Positions 37,501 through 51,400 of a stretch of 64,000 nucleotides of DNA are shown here, piece by piece (position 1 is the first letter of the stretch; each line of letters begins with the position of its first letter). The notes under the pieces were generated by a model that made no database searches, was not told the origin of the DNA, and was given only the letters and a program-made list of their open reading frames with translations. The DNA comes from Sarcocystis neurona (taxonomy: Eukaryota; Apicomplexa; Conoidasida; Eucoccidiorida; Sarcocystidae). The position numbers and the translations under genes are program-made. The stretch lies in NCBI GenBank assembly GCA_000727475.1, contig KL647320.1, positions 525,279-589,278 of the forward strand. The letters are read 5' to 3'.

Positions 37501-40500
37501 GGAGAGAATGAGACACATATATATATACATCTGTACATATATATATATCTATTAATCACACGTACAATACACGTAAGTTGACATATATATATATATATGT
37601 ATATGTATATGTACATACGTACAAATGAGTACATATATATATATATATATCTGTGTATTACAGACGCAGTATACGTATACTCCCAAGGATGAATATATGT
37701 ACACTCCCAAGTATGTATGTATGTATGTACATACATGCAATCTACGTGTCCATATATAAACATATACGGTACCCATGCATTACATACATACGTATACATA
37801 TATATATACATATATATGACTATCCTTTTATGCATGCATACATACGCATATGTATATATATATGTATGTGTACGAGTATATGTAGTGGCATGCAAAAGTT
37901 GATGGTTAGGCGTTCGTAATAACAGTGTATATATGCGAAGAGATGTAAGTATTCAACATTTTCCCCTCTCTTCCCTTCCGTTCAAACATATATATATATA
38001 TATAATAAAGACGCATATATACAGGGGCACATTATATATATATGTGTAGATGAATATATGTATATAGACAGGAGAGAACTTGATTTCTGCCCCAAAACAG
38101 ACATATATATATATGTGCATACACACCACACATGCATACGCGGAACGGAATATATATATATACATATATTTCATAGGTGATATCCTCGTTGTACATGCGT
38201 GTACGTAGAGTATTTGTACATACTTTTCCCCTTTCTCCTTCTTTACATGCACACATATATGTACATATATATATATACACGTCCGTATTTGTTCAATATA
38301 TATTTAATTCGTGTGTACCAGGGGAAATGCAAACAGTGTACGTACGTGTGTATGTTCTTCACATACATATATATATATACACATCTGGGTACAAGTGTCT
38401 GCATTCCTCTGTATACATACATGTATGTATGTATATATATATATATATGGCTTTGCTTATGGGTATATGCCTGTGGAGTGCACATATACATCTATATATA
38501 TATATATAGATGTGAAGAAATTAATGTACATGTGTATGTATATATATATATGTATATTTGTGTGTATATGCATGTGTAAATGGAGAGAAATGAGGTCGAA
38601 AAGAGTGGAAGACTATTGGTGTGGCTGAATACTGCTGTGTTGCTGCTCAGGCTTTGGCGAAGCGCATGTTAGGAGCAAACGAACAGAAGCTACAAGCTGC
38701 CTTTAGCGTAAGACAAACCACGTGTTGCTGCGGATGAAGTAGAGAAAGAGAAAGGAGAGACAAAAGGAGGAGGGAAAGACGAAGAGAACGAGGAGGTGCT
38801 GCTGCTGCTTTTGCTGCTGCTCTTCGTTTTCTTACTGCTGCAGCTGCGTTTGCTGCTGCTCTCCATTTTCTTGCTGCTGCAGCTGCTTTCGCTGCTGCTC
38901 TTCGTTTCCTTGCTGCTGCAGCTGCTTTCGCAATTTTTTTTCTTGTTCTTCCTGTGTTCCCCGCTGCTGCTGTTTCTTTTCTTGCTGTTGCTGCTGCACA
39001 CCGCTTTGCTGCTGCTGCTGATCGTCGAGGCTGCTGCTGTAACTCCGCCCTGCCTCACGCTCCGACAGCAGCGACTTGCTGCTGCTGCTGCTGCTCGTCT
39101 CCTGGTCGCTGAGGAGAAGAAGGCGTAGAAACAAAAGGAGAAGAATAATGAAACGGGTATAAGGGAGGAAGACGAAGAAGAGGTGAGGAAGACAGAGTGG
39201 CCGCCCTTGCTGCGATGCCCCGTCATTACGTCGGCAGCTCTTTGTAGCGACCCCTCCGAGTCGAGTCTTCCATCCCCTTCTCTATTTGCATGCATATATC
39301 TGCGTTTCTGTCCACTTCTGTATTCTTGGTCTTTCTGTGCCCCCCGCTTCCTTCGCGTCTCGTGTCTGCCCCCTTCTTTGCCCGACTTCCCATCTTCTTC
39401 TCTTCGCGCTTTTTTTCTCCGTCTTTTCCCCCCCACTTTCTGATGAATTGCCCGGCGTCGTCTGTGCTGCCGCAGGGAGTCCGCGTCGCCTTGGCCGCTC
39501 GGAAGGACGCAGCAGAACAAAAAATCAAACAACTGCAACAAGAAGGAGCAGAAAACCTGCGGTACGCGTCTTCCTCGTCCTTCGTAAAATATATCCTCCA
39601 TACCCGCACATTCATACACGTCCACTCATACATATACATACATATACCCATCCACACACACATATATACATATATATGTATATATGTACGTATTCCGGAG
39701 TCTCACTCGCTCACTCGCTTGCAGAGCACCTCCGGCACTTTTTTCTCCTTCAAATTCTTCGCGAGTATTTTCTCCACACATGCATGTACTCTCAATAAAT
39801 TTACAGACGTGCTGCTGTATATACACATGTATGTATGTGCTTCTTCCCTATATCTGTCTCTGTCTCGCTTTCCAGTCCTTTCTACATTTATAGACGTGCA
39901 ATCACACATATACATACATGTGTACATATATGTACTTCTCCGTTTCGGCCCCCATACTTCTTTGTAGCATTCCGGGACTTCTCTTTTTCCTGTAAATTCT
40001 CCGCAAATACACGCAATTCACGCACATGCATCCACACATATGCATATACCCATATATGTATATGTGTGCTTGTATGTAGGACTTCCCCTCTATATGTCTG
40101 TCTCCCTCGCTTTCTGCGTGTTTTATAACCTCCGGCACTTCTTTTTTTCTTCAAATTCTTCGCCAATGTCTCCTCTCTACGCCCTCCTAATAGTCATATA
40201 CGCCCACTCCCGCATGCACACGTACATATATATATATATATGTATAGGGACGTCCTCCTATTCGTTTATATCTTTATTTAGCAGCGCGGGTACTTCTTCT
40301 CTTTTCTACAACTGTAGAAACACCCACTCCTTATCAGCAACGCATTTGTTCATCCACATATGAGGCACATATACACACGTATGTAATCCACGCAAATCGA
40401 CTCATACATATATACACCCATACACACATGCATGTATTTCCTCCTCTTCCTCTGCGTTCGCCACACATCCACAGATGCTGCATCTACGTATCTATACACA

Positions 40501-42411
40501 TATATAATCCATCCATATATACACATGCATATGTGTAGTCCATCCATATATCTCCTCATCTTCTGTACCACTACCAAGTGTTGTATATCGGACACTGTCC
40601 GTGTGTATCTCTCTCTATATATATATTTGTATATACTTGTACATACAGAGATTGAGCGAGACATACAGAAGACATCTATATATACAAATGGGCTTCTATG
40701 TATATAATCATAGAACGAAAGAGCGACACCCACACACATATGTATATACCCAGACTCTTGATCTATGGGTAGGAATTTGTGTAGAGGTGTAAATCTTCAT
40801 CGTATCTCTCGACTTACGAAAGAGGGCCATACACATATACATATATAGGAGGACGCAGCCTACACACACATATATGTATCCCCGTGAAACTATATATATA
40901 TATGTATGTATGTGGTCCCCCTGTCTCTTGTGTGGTCTTCGTGTCTCCGTGTCTCCCTCTGTGTGCGCGTGTGTCCGTCTCCCTTCTTCTTCCCCTTCCT
41001 GCGCCGTCTCGGTCTCTGTACGGTTGGAGATTTGTGTCTCTGCTTCTTTTCGTCTCGTCTCCTGCCCTCGCTTTCGACGCCCTTCTTCGCACACACACGC
41101 TGTTACACGCAGCAATACCGATACACACATATATATGTGTACGTGAGTTTCCACGTACAAAGGCGTCGACTATTATAAATGCTCTCATCTGCGTCTACTA
41201 CTTTAAAAAGAGAGAAAGATACACAAACGCATTATGGGAGAATATATGTATGTGGATCTCTCTGTTGGGTGTGTATATATCTATCCTCCTCACACGTCTT
41301 CCTACCCACAGCCACATATATGTATATACATGTCTCCTTTCATACATACAAACGCACGTAAAAACAGGCACCCCCTATACAAATATATATATATATATGT
41401 ATATGTATGTGTATGTGTATCGCCCTCTCTCTCTCTACATATATATATATATATATGTGTATGTCCTGATATATATGAGTGTGCCCATACCAATATGGAT
41501 AAACACACACACACACACACACACACATACAGGCAGACATCCATCCATCCATCCAGACATATATATATATATGCACACGTATATGTATATGGATGCCTGG
41601 GGTGATATATATGTATGTGTGTGTGGACAGAGAGACAGCGAGACATATATATATATATGTATATGTGTATACGTATGTGTCGGGTGACATATATGTACTT
41701 GGATATAAGTCGAGGATGTGTGGAGGGGGACTCGAGTAACACGTGTGTGTGGAACTTCTTCGTTTCGCAGATACGTGAACAAGCAGTGCGATATTTTTCG
41801 AGAGTATTTAATTGCGAAGGAGCACCAGACGTTGCTGCTGAGGAAGCTCGGGACGATAAGTCCTGCAGCAGCTCTCAACGCGTACGTGGATCTGAAGCCA
41901 ACTATCGAAAACTTACTTTCTTCTTCTTCAGACTCTCTCCCAGGTGAGGAGGTCTCTCCTCTCTTCTCTTCGTGTCTTCCCCTCTGTATTCTCCTGTCTC
42001 CGTCTCCCTGTATTCTCCTGTCTCCGTCTCCCTGTGTGCTCTCTGCTGCTGCTCGTCTGCCGGACAAGTGACGCTGCGTCCCTTTCCTTCTGTGGCCTTC
42101 GCCGCTGCCCCTCCCTTCGTTTTTTTCCCCGCTGCTGTCCTCCTCCCCTTCTCTGGCCTTCGTCTGTGCCTTCTGTCCGTCTCCGTTTTTCGTGGCTTCT
42201 TGCGCGTCTCCTCCTCCTGCGTCGCGCTGCTGGGCTGTGGAGCCGCAGCAGCAGGTCTTCCTCTTCGTATCCTCCCACATTTCTTCGTATGCTTCGTCCT
42301 CCTTTTCCTCTCCGTGTGTGTGTCTCCCGTCCTTTTCGCTTCGTCCCCCGCCCGCTCCCCACACACCCCACACGTGCGCGCACACACACGCATATATTAT
42401 ATATGGGGATA

Positions 42412-42448
<37 letters not shown>

Positions 42449-45400
42449 CGTTCTCTCTCTCTATACGTCGTATACGTATATGTATATATATGCGTCCACA
42501 CAGACATATACACGTATGGACGTGGCTGAGGAAGACAAATAAAGGAGCAGAAAAGGGCACAGACACACCCCTTCTCACTCGGAGACACGGGCGCGCGCGC
42601 ATGCACCAAGAGATATATATATGTATATCTATACGTATTGAGAAAATACATATATATGCACCAAGAGATATATATATGTATATCTATACGTATTGAGAAA
42701 ATACATATATATGCACCAAGAGATATATATATGTATATCTATACGTATTGAGAAAATACATATAGATGCACCAAGAGATATATATGTGTATATCTGTATG
42801 TATTGAGAGAATACATATATATGACTGTGTATGTAGAGATGGTTGTTTGCACGTCTGTTCAAGACGTAGAGTGGCGACTTTTGTCTAATACGTATATTCT
42901 GCATGCGCTACACAAGAAGTATACAGACACACGTGGAAATCGAGGCCTCTCCGTCTCTTCCTTTCTGCCGGCCTCTATATATGTATATGTAGGAGAATGC
43001 TTTTTGTACGCACGTATCGAGTGTGTGTGTGTATGTGTGTGTGAAATACATCTATATACACATATATACGTGTCCTCTCTGTGTGGGCGTGTGAATGTGT
43101 GTGGGTGGGAGTATCTGTCTCCCTGTCTCGTGCTGTTTTGCGCTCGTGTCTCCGCAGCCGAACGCACATCTTCCTCTCTTATGTGGAGGCTCTCACACGA
43201 GTCATCGGCTCTTCTCTGATATCAATAGATGCACATATAAACGTATATGTAGCTACTAAAAGCTGGACGGTGTCTCCCCGAATATCTGCTGTAAATGTGT
43301 CTGTCTGTGTGTGTGTGTGTGTGTGTGTTTCTCTCTCTGCCCCATAGACAGCCACGTCATATGTGTCTATCTCTTCATATATGTATATACTGCGATTGTA
43401 TATAGAAAAAGAAGCCACCACATATATATGTGTGTGCCTGTAGAGAACACTCCTGCGACTCTTACATATATATACGTAGAGGGATAGCAGTTGTAGGCGT
43501 GTGTAACATGCATGTAAAACATTCCTAGCCGTATGTATAGGAACTCTGTGTTTATATCTGTGTCTTTGGGCGTGTGAGTAGGTCATATGATATATTATGT
43601 ATAGCACTCTTAGAAGTAAATGATATAGATTCATATGCATGTGACACTCCTACACGTCAGCATATGACATGTATATATAGTTGTGTTAGGTGGGTGTATG
43701 TATGTGGAGAAGTCCAGCACTTCATGTGTGTGACTCTGTTCACAGGCAGCAGCGTATCTATCTCTATGTATATATGTATACACGAATCATTCTTCATGAA
43801 TATATACATATATGTAAATCTAGCTATATACAAATGCTCACAGCTCTCTATATAGGTGTACACGAATAGATCTCTACGCGTATATATATATATATATATA
43901 TGTGTCTCTCCTGAGGTATTCCTATGGATACATATTTATGCGAATATTTTCGGGTGTATCTCTCTGAATACGTCTCTAGTGATATATATTTATAGGAATA
44001 TTTCTTTACGCACGTAAATATGTGAAACTCTATCTATCTATCTATATATATATATAAACGTACGGGTGTATCCCTCTCTCTCTCTCTCTCCCTATATATA
44101 TATAAGACTATACTACTATGAATACGTATACAAATCTACCTCTACATATATATATACACGCATACATATCTATACATACTGTTGTATCTCTGTGTGCACT
44201 TATATATATTGGGGTGTTTCCTGTACACAGACATATATCTATGGGTATATGTATATGAATGAATCTGTATATATGTATATACGTATATATTCGTATGGAA
44301 GCATATATCTACATATATATATGAGAGAATATATATATATATATATATGGCCGTATCTCTATGAATATATGTAGGTATGTGGACATATATATATGTATTT
44401 GTAGGTGAATAGATATATGTATTAGTTTAAATGAATGAATTGATGGAGAGATATATTTGAATGTTTTGTGGCGGCAGATATGAAGAAGCCGTTGGAGATC
44501 CCCTTCTGGAAGTTGAAGGTGGCTCACAGCGAAGAACTTTTTCATGACGTTCAAGAGGTAACTTGCACGTGTTTTCATGTTCTCGAAGAAAAAATTGGCC
44601 TTTTTTTCTTTTCTTTCTCCGTATTCTTTTCCGTCTCCTCTTCCCCCCCCCCCCCCTTCAAAACCTCCGTTCTCTTCGCCTTCCATATGTGTATGTATCT
44701 GTCCATATGGCAGTGTATATCTACACATGTATCTATGCGCGAATATATATGTATATATACGTCTATGAGTGTATCTCTCTATGTATATGTGTGTGGAGAA
44801 TTACATGTATATGGACATAATATATATTTATATTCACAGCGAAGAATTTCTTCTCCACGTTCAGGGGGTAACTTCCACGTTTGTTGGTTTCCCTTCAAAA
44901 GAAGATGAATGGGCTCCCCCTTTTTGCTTCCCGTCTCCTCTGCTGTCTCCGTATCCTCCCCCCACAAAAACGTCCGCGTCCTCCGTCTGTTCGAAGTGAG
45001 GCAGAAGCGCCTCTTCTTCTCGTGGGGGGTGCTTCTGCAGACGCTCTACAAAAGGAGCTCCGAACTCCACAACGGCCACCTCCTCCTGCCCTCCTTCTCC
45101 GTCTCCGTCTCCCCGTCTCTCTGCGTGTCTCCGTCTGCCTTGCTCCCTTCCTGCCTTCTTGTCCCTCTCTCTCTGTCTCGTCTCCCCGCGAGAGAAACGC
45201 TAGTAGACACTCTTGCTGCTGTTGCTGCTGCCTCTGCCCAGAGGGACATCCTCGACAGGTGTGTAACTCGTGTCCCTGCCCTGCTGCCGCCTTCCCTACT
45301 GCTGCTGCCCCTGCTGTTGCTGTTGCTGCCGCACCAAAATTGTGAGTCTCTGTGTGTGTGTGTGTGTCCGTCTGTATGCGTATACATAAATATATACACA

Positions 45401-48400
45401 TACACGTATATATATACATCCCATGCATCTATCTATCTCTCTCTCTTTCTACACATACATATATATATATGTATCTACTCCCACTCTCTGTCTATATACA
45501 GCATATAAGTATAGGTGTGTCTAAACAAATACAAAGCGAGAGAGAGAGAGATGTGTACTTGTAGACGCTGGACAGTAACTTTTTCGTTTGATACGAACTG
45601 CGTGTTTGCTGCCGCCTTCTCCGTCCTGCATTTGCTCTCGTTTTCCCGTTTTGTCTGCGGTTCGTTTTCCTCCGCGTCTTCGGCTGCTGCGCATGCAGGC
45701 GGTGGTGGGTCACTCGGAGAAATTGACGAATGTGTGGCACGACCTCACGCAGTTTTTCGATTTCTTCTCTGCTCGGCCCGTCCCTCTGCTTGGCTGGCCC
45801 TCCGACTACGTGAGCGCTCTTGAAGAAGAGCAGCAGCAAGCTCTGCTGTACGCGCGTGCCCAGGCCAGAGAAGCAGCCACAAAGCCGATCATTTATAAAT
45901 ATGGAAGAGTTCCCTACAGAGAGTTCTTTCTGCAGAAAGGCAAGTTCCTCTCTCTCTGTTTCTCCTGCCTCTGTCTTGTGTCGCTGTCTCTCCTGTTTCC
46001 GTGTCTCGTCTCCCTTCTTCGTTTCTCTCATTTTCTGCTTTTCTTCCTTTCTTTTCCTGTCTCGCGTTCATCTTTTCTTCGTCGCTCTGCTTCGCTCTGC
46101 TCTCTCTTTGGACTCTCGTTTTCCTCCTCTCGATCTCTCCTGTCTCCCCTGTCTCCTTCTCTGTCTCCTCCTACCGCGCTCTTCTCCGCTGTCTCTTCTC
46201 CGTTGTCTTGTCTCCCTGTCTCGTCTCGCTGTCTCTTCCCCTTCGTTCGCTTCCTTTCCCTCTTCATCTTGATCTCTCTGTCTCGCTTCCCTCTCCCCTT
46301 CCCCCTCCACATATATGTTGATAGATGCATAGACGTATATCTGTATCTTCGTGTGTTCCTGTATTTCCTCACTTTTCTTTCTCTATCTCTCTCTCCGTCT
46401 CTTGTCCTCTTGATATATCTGCATATATCTACTCTACTCTGTATCTATATTTCCTCGCGCTCTCTCTGTTTCCCTATATATATATATGTGTCTTTAGCGT
46501 TTCGATGCATGCATATCTGTATACATATATATATATATAAATGTATGTACCTCCTTATCTACTCTTTCTCCCTCTCTCTTTCTCTCTCTCTCTCTATATA
46601 TATGTATGTGTCTTTAGCGTTTCGATGCATGCATATCTGTATACATATATATATATATATATATATGTAAATGTACCTCCTTATCTACTCTTTCTCCCTC
46701 TTTCTCTCTCCATATATAGTAGTCCATACCTGTACTTTCTCTCTCTGCCTGTGTCTCTCTCTCTATATCTTCATATATATATGTGTAGACCTGCAGCATT
46801 TCCTTACCACCCCCACCACGGCGATTAAATCTTCTGTTTTCTTCTCCCCTTCCTGCTTCCTTTCGAAAAAAAATACCCGGACTGCCCAGGAGTGTGTGTA
46901 CTGCTGTCTCCTCTTCACGTCCTCCTGTTTCTGTCTCGTTGTCAACCTCTCATTTCCCTCTTTTCGACCTTTTCTTTTTCTCCTCCTTTTGTCCGCTTCC
47001 TTCCTCTCCTCCTTTCTGCTGTTCCTCGTCATCTCTCGACTTCTCGCCTTGCCTCTTCCCCTTGCTGTCTCCCCGTCTCCCTGTCTCCCCGTCTCTCTCT
47101 GCGTTCGTTCTTTTCTGTCTTTTCGTCTTCCCCGTCCTCTTCACTTCTGGTTTTTTCTGTTCTTCTCCCTTCCTCCCTTCCTCCCCACTTTCTTCTTTTC
47201 CTTTCTTTTTGCGTTCGTCCTTTTCGCCGACTTTCCTGTCTCCACCCCCCTCTGCCACTCCGCCCACGTTCCGTCTCTCCTCCTCCCTTTTCCGTGCAGC
47301 ACCGACGACCTTTCAAGCCTTCGTTCGCAAGTACGTGCGCGACCCCCTCCTCTCCACCTCCACACACACACAGAGATGCACAAGTCAACATATATATACG
47401 TGTGTGTATATATGTATACGTATATATATATGTATATATATGTGTGTGTATACATACATACTTGACATATACGTACTACAAACAAATACTTCTCTATTCA
47501 CGTATACGTATGTGTGTGTGTGTCTGACCTCTCTCTTTGTATGCAAGAAGTTTACTCCTGCATATGTATGTTTGTGTTCATATCTCTGTATGTGTATGTG
47601 TGTGTCTGTGTCTCTGTATATCTATCTGTGCTGATCAATGCATGCATACATTTGTATGTAGGTGTCTACACTTGTGTGGGGAAAACATTTATATTAGGAT
47701 GCTGCTCCCTTTCTCTTCTCTCGACGCGTTCATGTGCGCGTCTCCGTCTCTCCGTCTCCGTCTCTCCCCGTCTCCCCGTCTCCCCCTTTCCTCCCTCTGT
47801 CTCTGTCTCCTCCTCCTCCTCGCAGTCGCCTTCTCTTCCTGTCTCCGTCTCTCACACATATATATATGTATAAATCAATCCTATGTATATTATATCAGCG
47901 TATATTCTCTCCTGTGTGTACACAAACACGTCTATACACGTATATATGTACACACACAGGCATATTTGTATGTCAGCATGTGTATGTATATGCATTTACC
48001 TGCCCTCCTATGTATATGCCAGGCTTGATTCTCTCTGTATGTACCTGCACGTATATATATGTATATACATATACATAAGTATTTGTATATCGTCACATAT
48101 ATATACATGTCCACATATATATCAACGTGTGTTCTCTCTGTGTGTGCATGCACACATATATACGTATATATGTATCAGGATGTATACGTGTGTATCTTCA
48201 TGTGTGTTGACCTATATACATATATATACGTGCAAATCGATCCTGCTATGTATGTATCAACGTATACTCTCTATGTACATACCCACTGGCGTACATATAT
48301 GTACGAAGTTACATATATATGTGTGTATGTGTATCAGTACGTGTATATATATGTTTCGTGTGTCTCTCTATTGTGCCCGTTGTATTTGGTTTCTTTTTCT

Positions 48401-51400
48401 GATTTTTTGCTGCCCTCCTTTCTTCACGTTTCGTACGCATTTGTCGCGACGTCTCCTCTTCTTGCTGCTCTTCTTTTTGTTGCTGCTCGCGCGCTCGCTG
48501 TCTCTCTGTACGTCACCCTCTTCGGCCCCCCCCCCTTCGTCCTCCATTTACGTATTTCTGGCTGTGTCTCTCCTTTTCTTCGTCTTTTTTCGTGTTCTTT
48601 TTGTGTTTTCGCCTTTGACGCTCCTCCCGTCTCCGGCTGGCCTGGCGAACTCCCCCTTTCTTCTCTGCGCCGTCCCTCCCCGTGTTAATCGACGTTTGTC
48701 CCCCTTCTGTGTCTCGTCTCCGTCCTCCGTGTCTCCCCTGTTTCGTCGAATTGTTGGTGGCCTTCCCCCCGTCCGTTTATTTGGTCTCCGCGTGTCTCTC
48801 TCTGTGTGTCTCCCTCTCCCTCTCTTTTATCTTCTCCCCGTCTCCGTCTCTCTGTGTGTGTCTCTTTTTCTCTGCTGCTGTCTCGTTTTTCTCCCCGTCT
48901 CCCTGTCTCGCTGGCTGTCGCCACTCGCTTTGTGTCTTCTCCTCTTTTCCTCTCTGTCGCTTTCTCTGGTTTTGTCCCCTGCTGCTGTGTCTGTCTGTGT
49001 GTCGTGCTGTCTCCCTGTCTCTCTGTGTGTGTGGTCGTCTCTTCCTTTTTCGTGTCTCTTCTTCCTTCCCCGAGTTTCGTCTCCTGCCCTTCTTCTTCGC
49101 TTCGTCACAGGGACGCCCTGCACCCGGAATGGGACATCCGAATGGTCTCCCTGCGAGACCGGTACTTGTGCGTCCACGCCGCAGCAGCAGACGCTTCTGC
49201 CCCGCTCGAGAGTGCCGTGCTGCTCTCCGAGGCAGTGATCTGTCGATCGTTTGCTGCAGCAGGAGCGACGGCCCTCACGGCCCTGGCGCGTGGCGACTAC
49301 CCGCATGGGATGGAGATAGTCAAGCTTGATCTCGAGCAGCCGGGACGTCTGGCAGGCTACTTGCTGCTGGCGGCGGAAAGCGAGGAACTGGTTGCGGAGT
49401 GGCTGGCGTTGCTCCAGGCGCAGTGCACCAGCAGCAGGGGTGTCAGTCCAGCGGCAGCAGGAGAAAGAGGGGAAGAAGAGGAGGAAGGACTTGCCGCGTA
49501 TCGCGCGAGACTCTTGGCAGCGGCGGAGGCCGTGCCCCTGCTGCCCCCCGCCCCGCCAGGAGAAGCTCTGCGGAACATTCCTGCTGCAGCTGCTGTTGCG
49601 ACGCTTCGCTACGCCATTTATCACAAGCTGATGGCTGCAGGCCTTCCGCTTCGAGCAGCGACTGCGGACGACATCCGGCTGCAGCAGGCGCTGCTCTTAC
49701 AGCAGCAGGAAGAGCTGCGTCCTTCCCCGTCGGTCTCCGAGACCTCAGAAGCGCGCAGCAGCATCAGCAGCAGCAGACTGTCTGAAGAGGAGAGAAGTAC
49801 CCTGTCGGAGGTGTCGTCTTCCTTCTATTCTTCTTCTTCGGTGTCGTCTTCACGTTCGTCTCCCTCCTCGCCGTCTCCCATGTCGCTTTCCTATTCTTCT
49901 TCGGCGTCTTCTGTCCCGCGTTCTCCTCCTCGTCCTCCTGTGTCTCGTTCGCCGTCTGTGTCTCGGCTGAAGAGAGAAGAAGAAACCAAGGAGCTGCGCA
50001 AATCAAAATCTCGAGAACTGCGCGGCAGCAGAAGTGGGGTGCGCCGTCTGCGCTCCAGCCTCCTGCTGAAGTGGGACACAGGAAGACGCCCTCGCACCGA
50101 CACTGGAAGCAAGGCAGCAGCAGCAGCAGGTGTGGGAAGAAAGGGGAGCCGGGAGGCCGACACCCAGAGACATGCAGCAGCAGCAGCAGCGGCCGGAAGA
50201 AGAGATAAAGAAAGCAGAGAAGGCAGGGAACCTCAAAGAGGAGACGAAGAAGAAGCAGGAGCAGCAGCAGCAGAACTCAACCGCAGACGAACTTCAGCAG
50301 GAAAATCGCGAGAAAAAGAAAGGAAACGTGAAGAAAGAAGAAGAAAAGAAGAAAAACAGACACGAGGACGACGTAGGGAGAAGGAAAAATCCAGCAGCAG
50401 CGGTGACGCTACTTCTAAAAGAGAACAGGGAAAAAGTCTTCGCAGCAGCAGCAGCATAGGCACACCCACCGGCCGAAGGGGGGAAGGCAGCAGGAGACGG
50501 GGCCTGGGCAGCAGTCTGCGCACCTCTGGCTTGGCCACCAAAGACGAGACGGGGAGACGAGACTCGCGTGTCCATGGGCAGAGAGGACACGCACGTGGGG
50601 AGGGCGTGGAAAGAACTGCTGTCAAGCGACGCAGCCACAGTCGGCAGGAGAGAGAAATGAAGAAGGAGAAGAAAAGAAGGGAGAAACAGTTTGTTTCTGC
50701 AGCAGCAACAGCAGCAGCAGCAGCAAGTGTGACAGCTCCAGGCGGAGAGGGAAGCATGGGGCCACCGCGACGAAGCAGGAGATTCGAAGAGGAAGAGAGA
50801 GATATTTTGTCCGCTCTTCATAGCGTCACTTCATCTTGGGCGGCTCTCAAAAGACAGAGCGACGGGAGGAGAAGAAAAGGCAGCGGCAGTCTTCACACTG
50901 CATCCGCAGCAGCAGGGGAGGGCAGCAGGAGCAGAAGCGAGAGCAGCAGCAGCAGGAGAGACAGCGAAGACAGCAGCAGCGGGAGAGCAGCGGGCGCAGC
51001 TCGCAACAACGCAGGTGACACGCAGAGACACGCAGAAGCTGGCGAGACAGGGAGACAGGGGGATATTCGTTTTGGAGACAGGGATAAAGGCAGGGACAGA
51101 GGAAGCGACGACGGCAGCAGACGGCGCCGCAACAGCAGGAGAAGCAGCAGCGGCAGGGAGGGGGGAGTCGAAGAAGACCAACGCCGCAGTCCTGGGAGAA
51201 ATCGTCACGAAGACAAACCCCACCGTTCGGGAGAGCAGAGACGAGACAGGGAAAGGGGAGACAAGAGAAGCCACCGCGGAGGGGAGACACACGAGACAAG
51301 ACAGCCAACAAACAACGAAGTCTTTCGAAGCGAAAGCATGGCGAGGAAAGCAGCAGGGCACCTGCGTGTAGAAGGCCCACGCGAAAAATTTAATTTGGAC

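Noticed and set aside
38690..39625. 311-codon minus-strand ORF rich in Ser/Lys
   Set aside because: It covers plus-strand exons 5 (part) and 6 and consists mainly of CAG-repeat and C/T-tract translation.
45588..46670. 360-codon plus-strand ORF
   Set aside because: Only 45699-45939 is coding. Beyond the GC donor the frame is pyrimidine-tract intron that merely lacks stops.
48806..49110. Upstream part of the 1,815-codon ORF
   Set aside because: This is C/T-rich intron. The real exon begins after the acceptor at 49110, where the phase matches the micro-exon.
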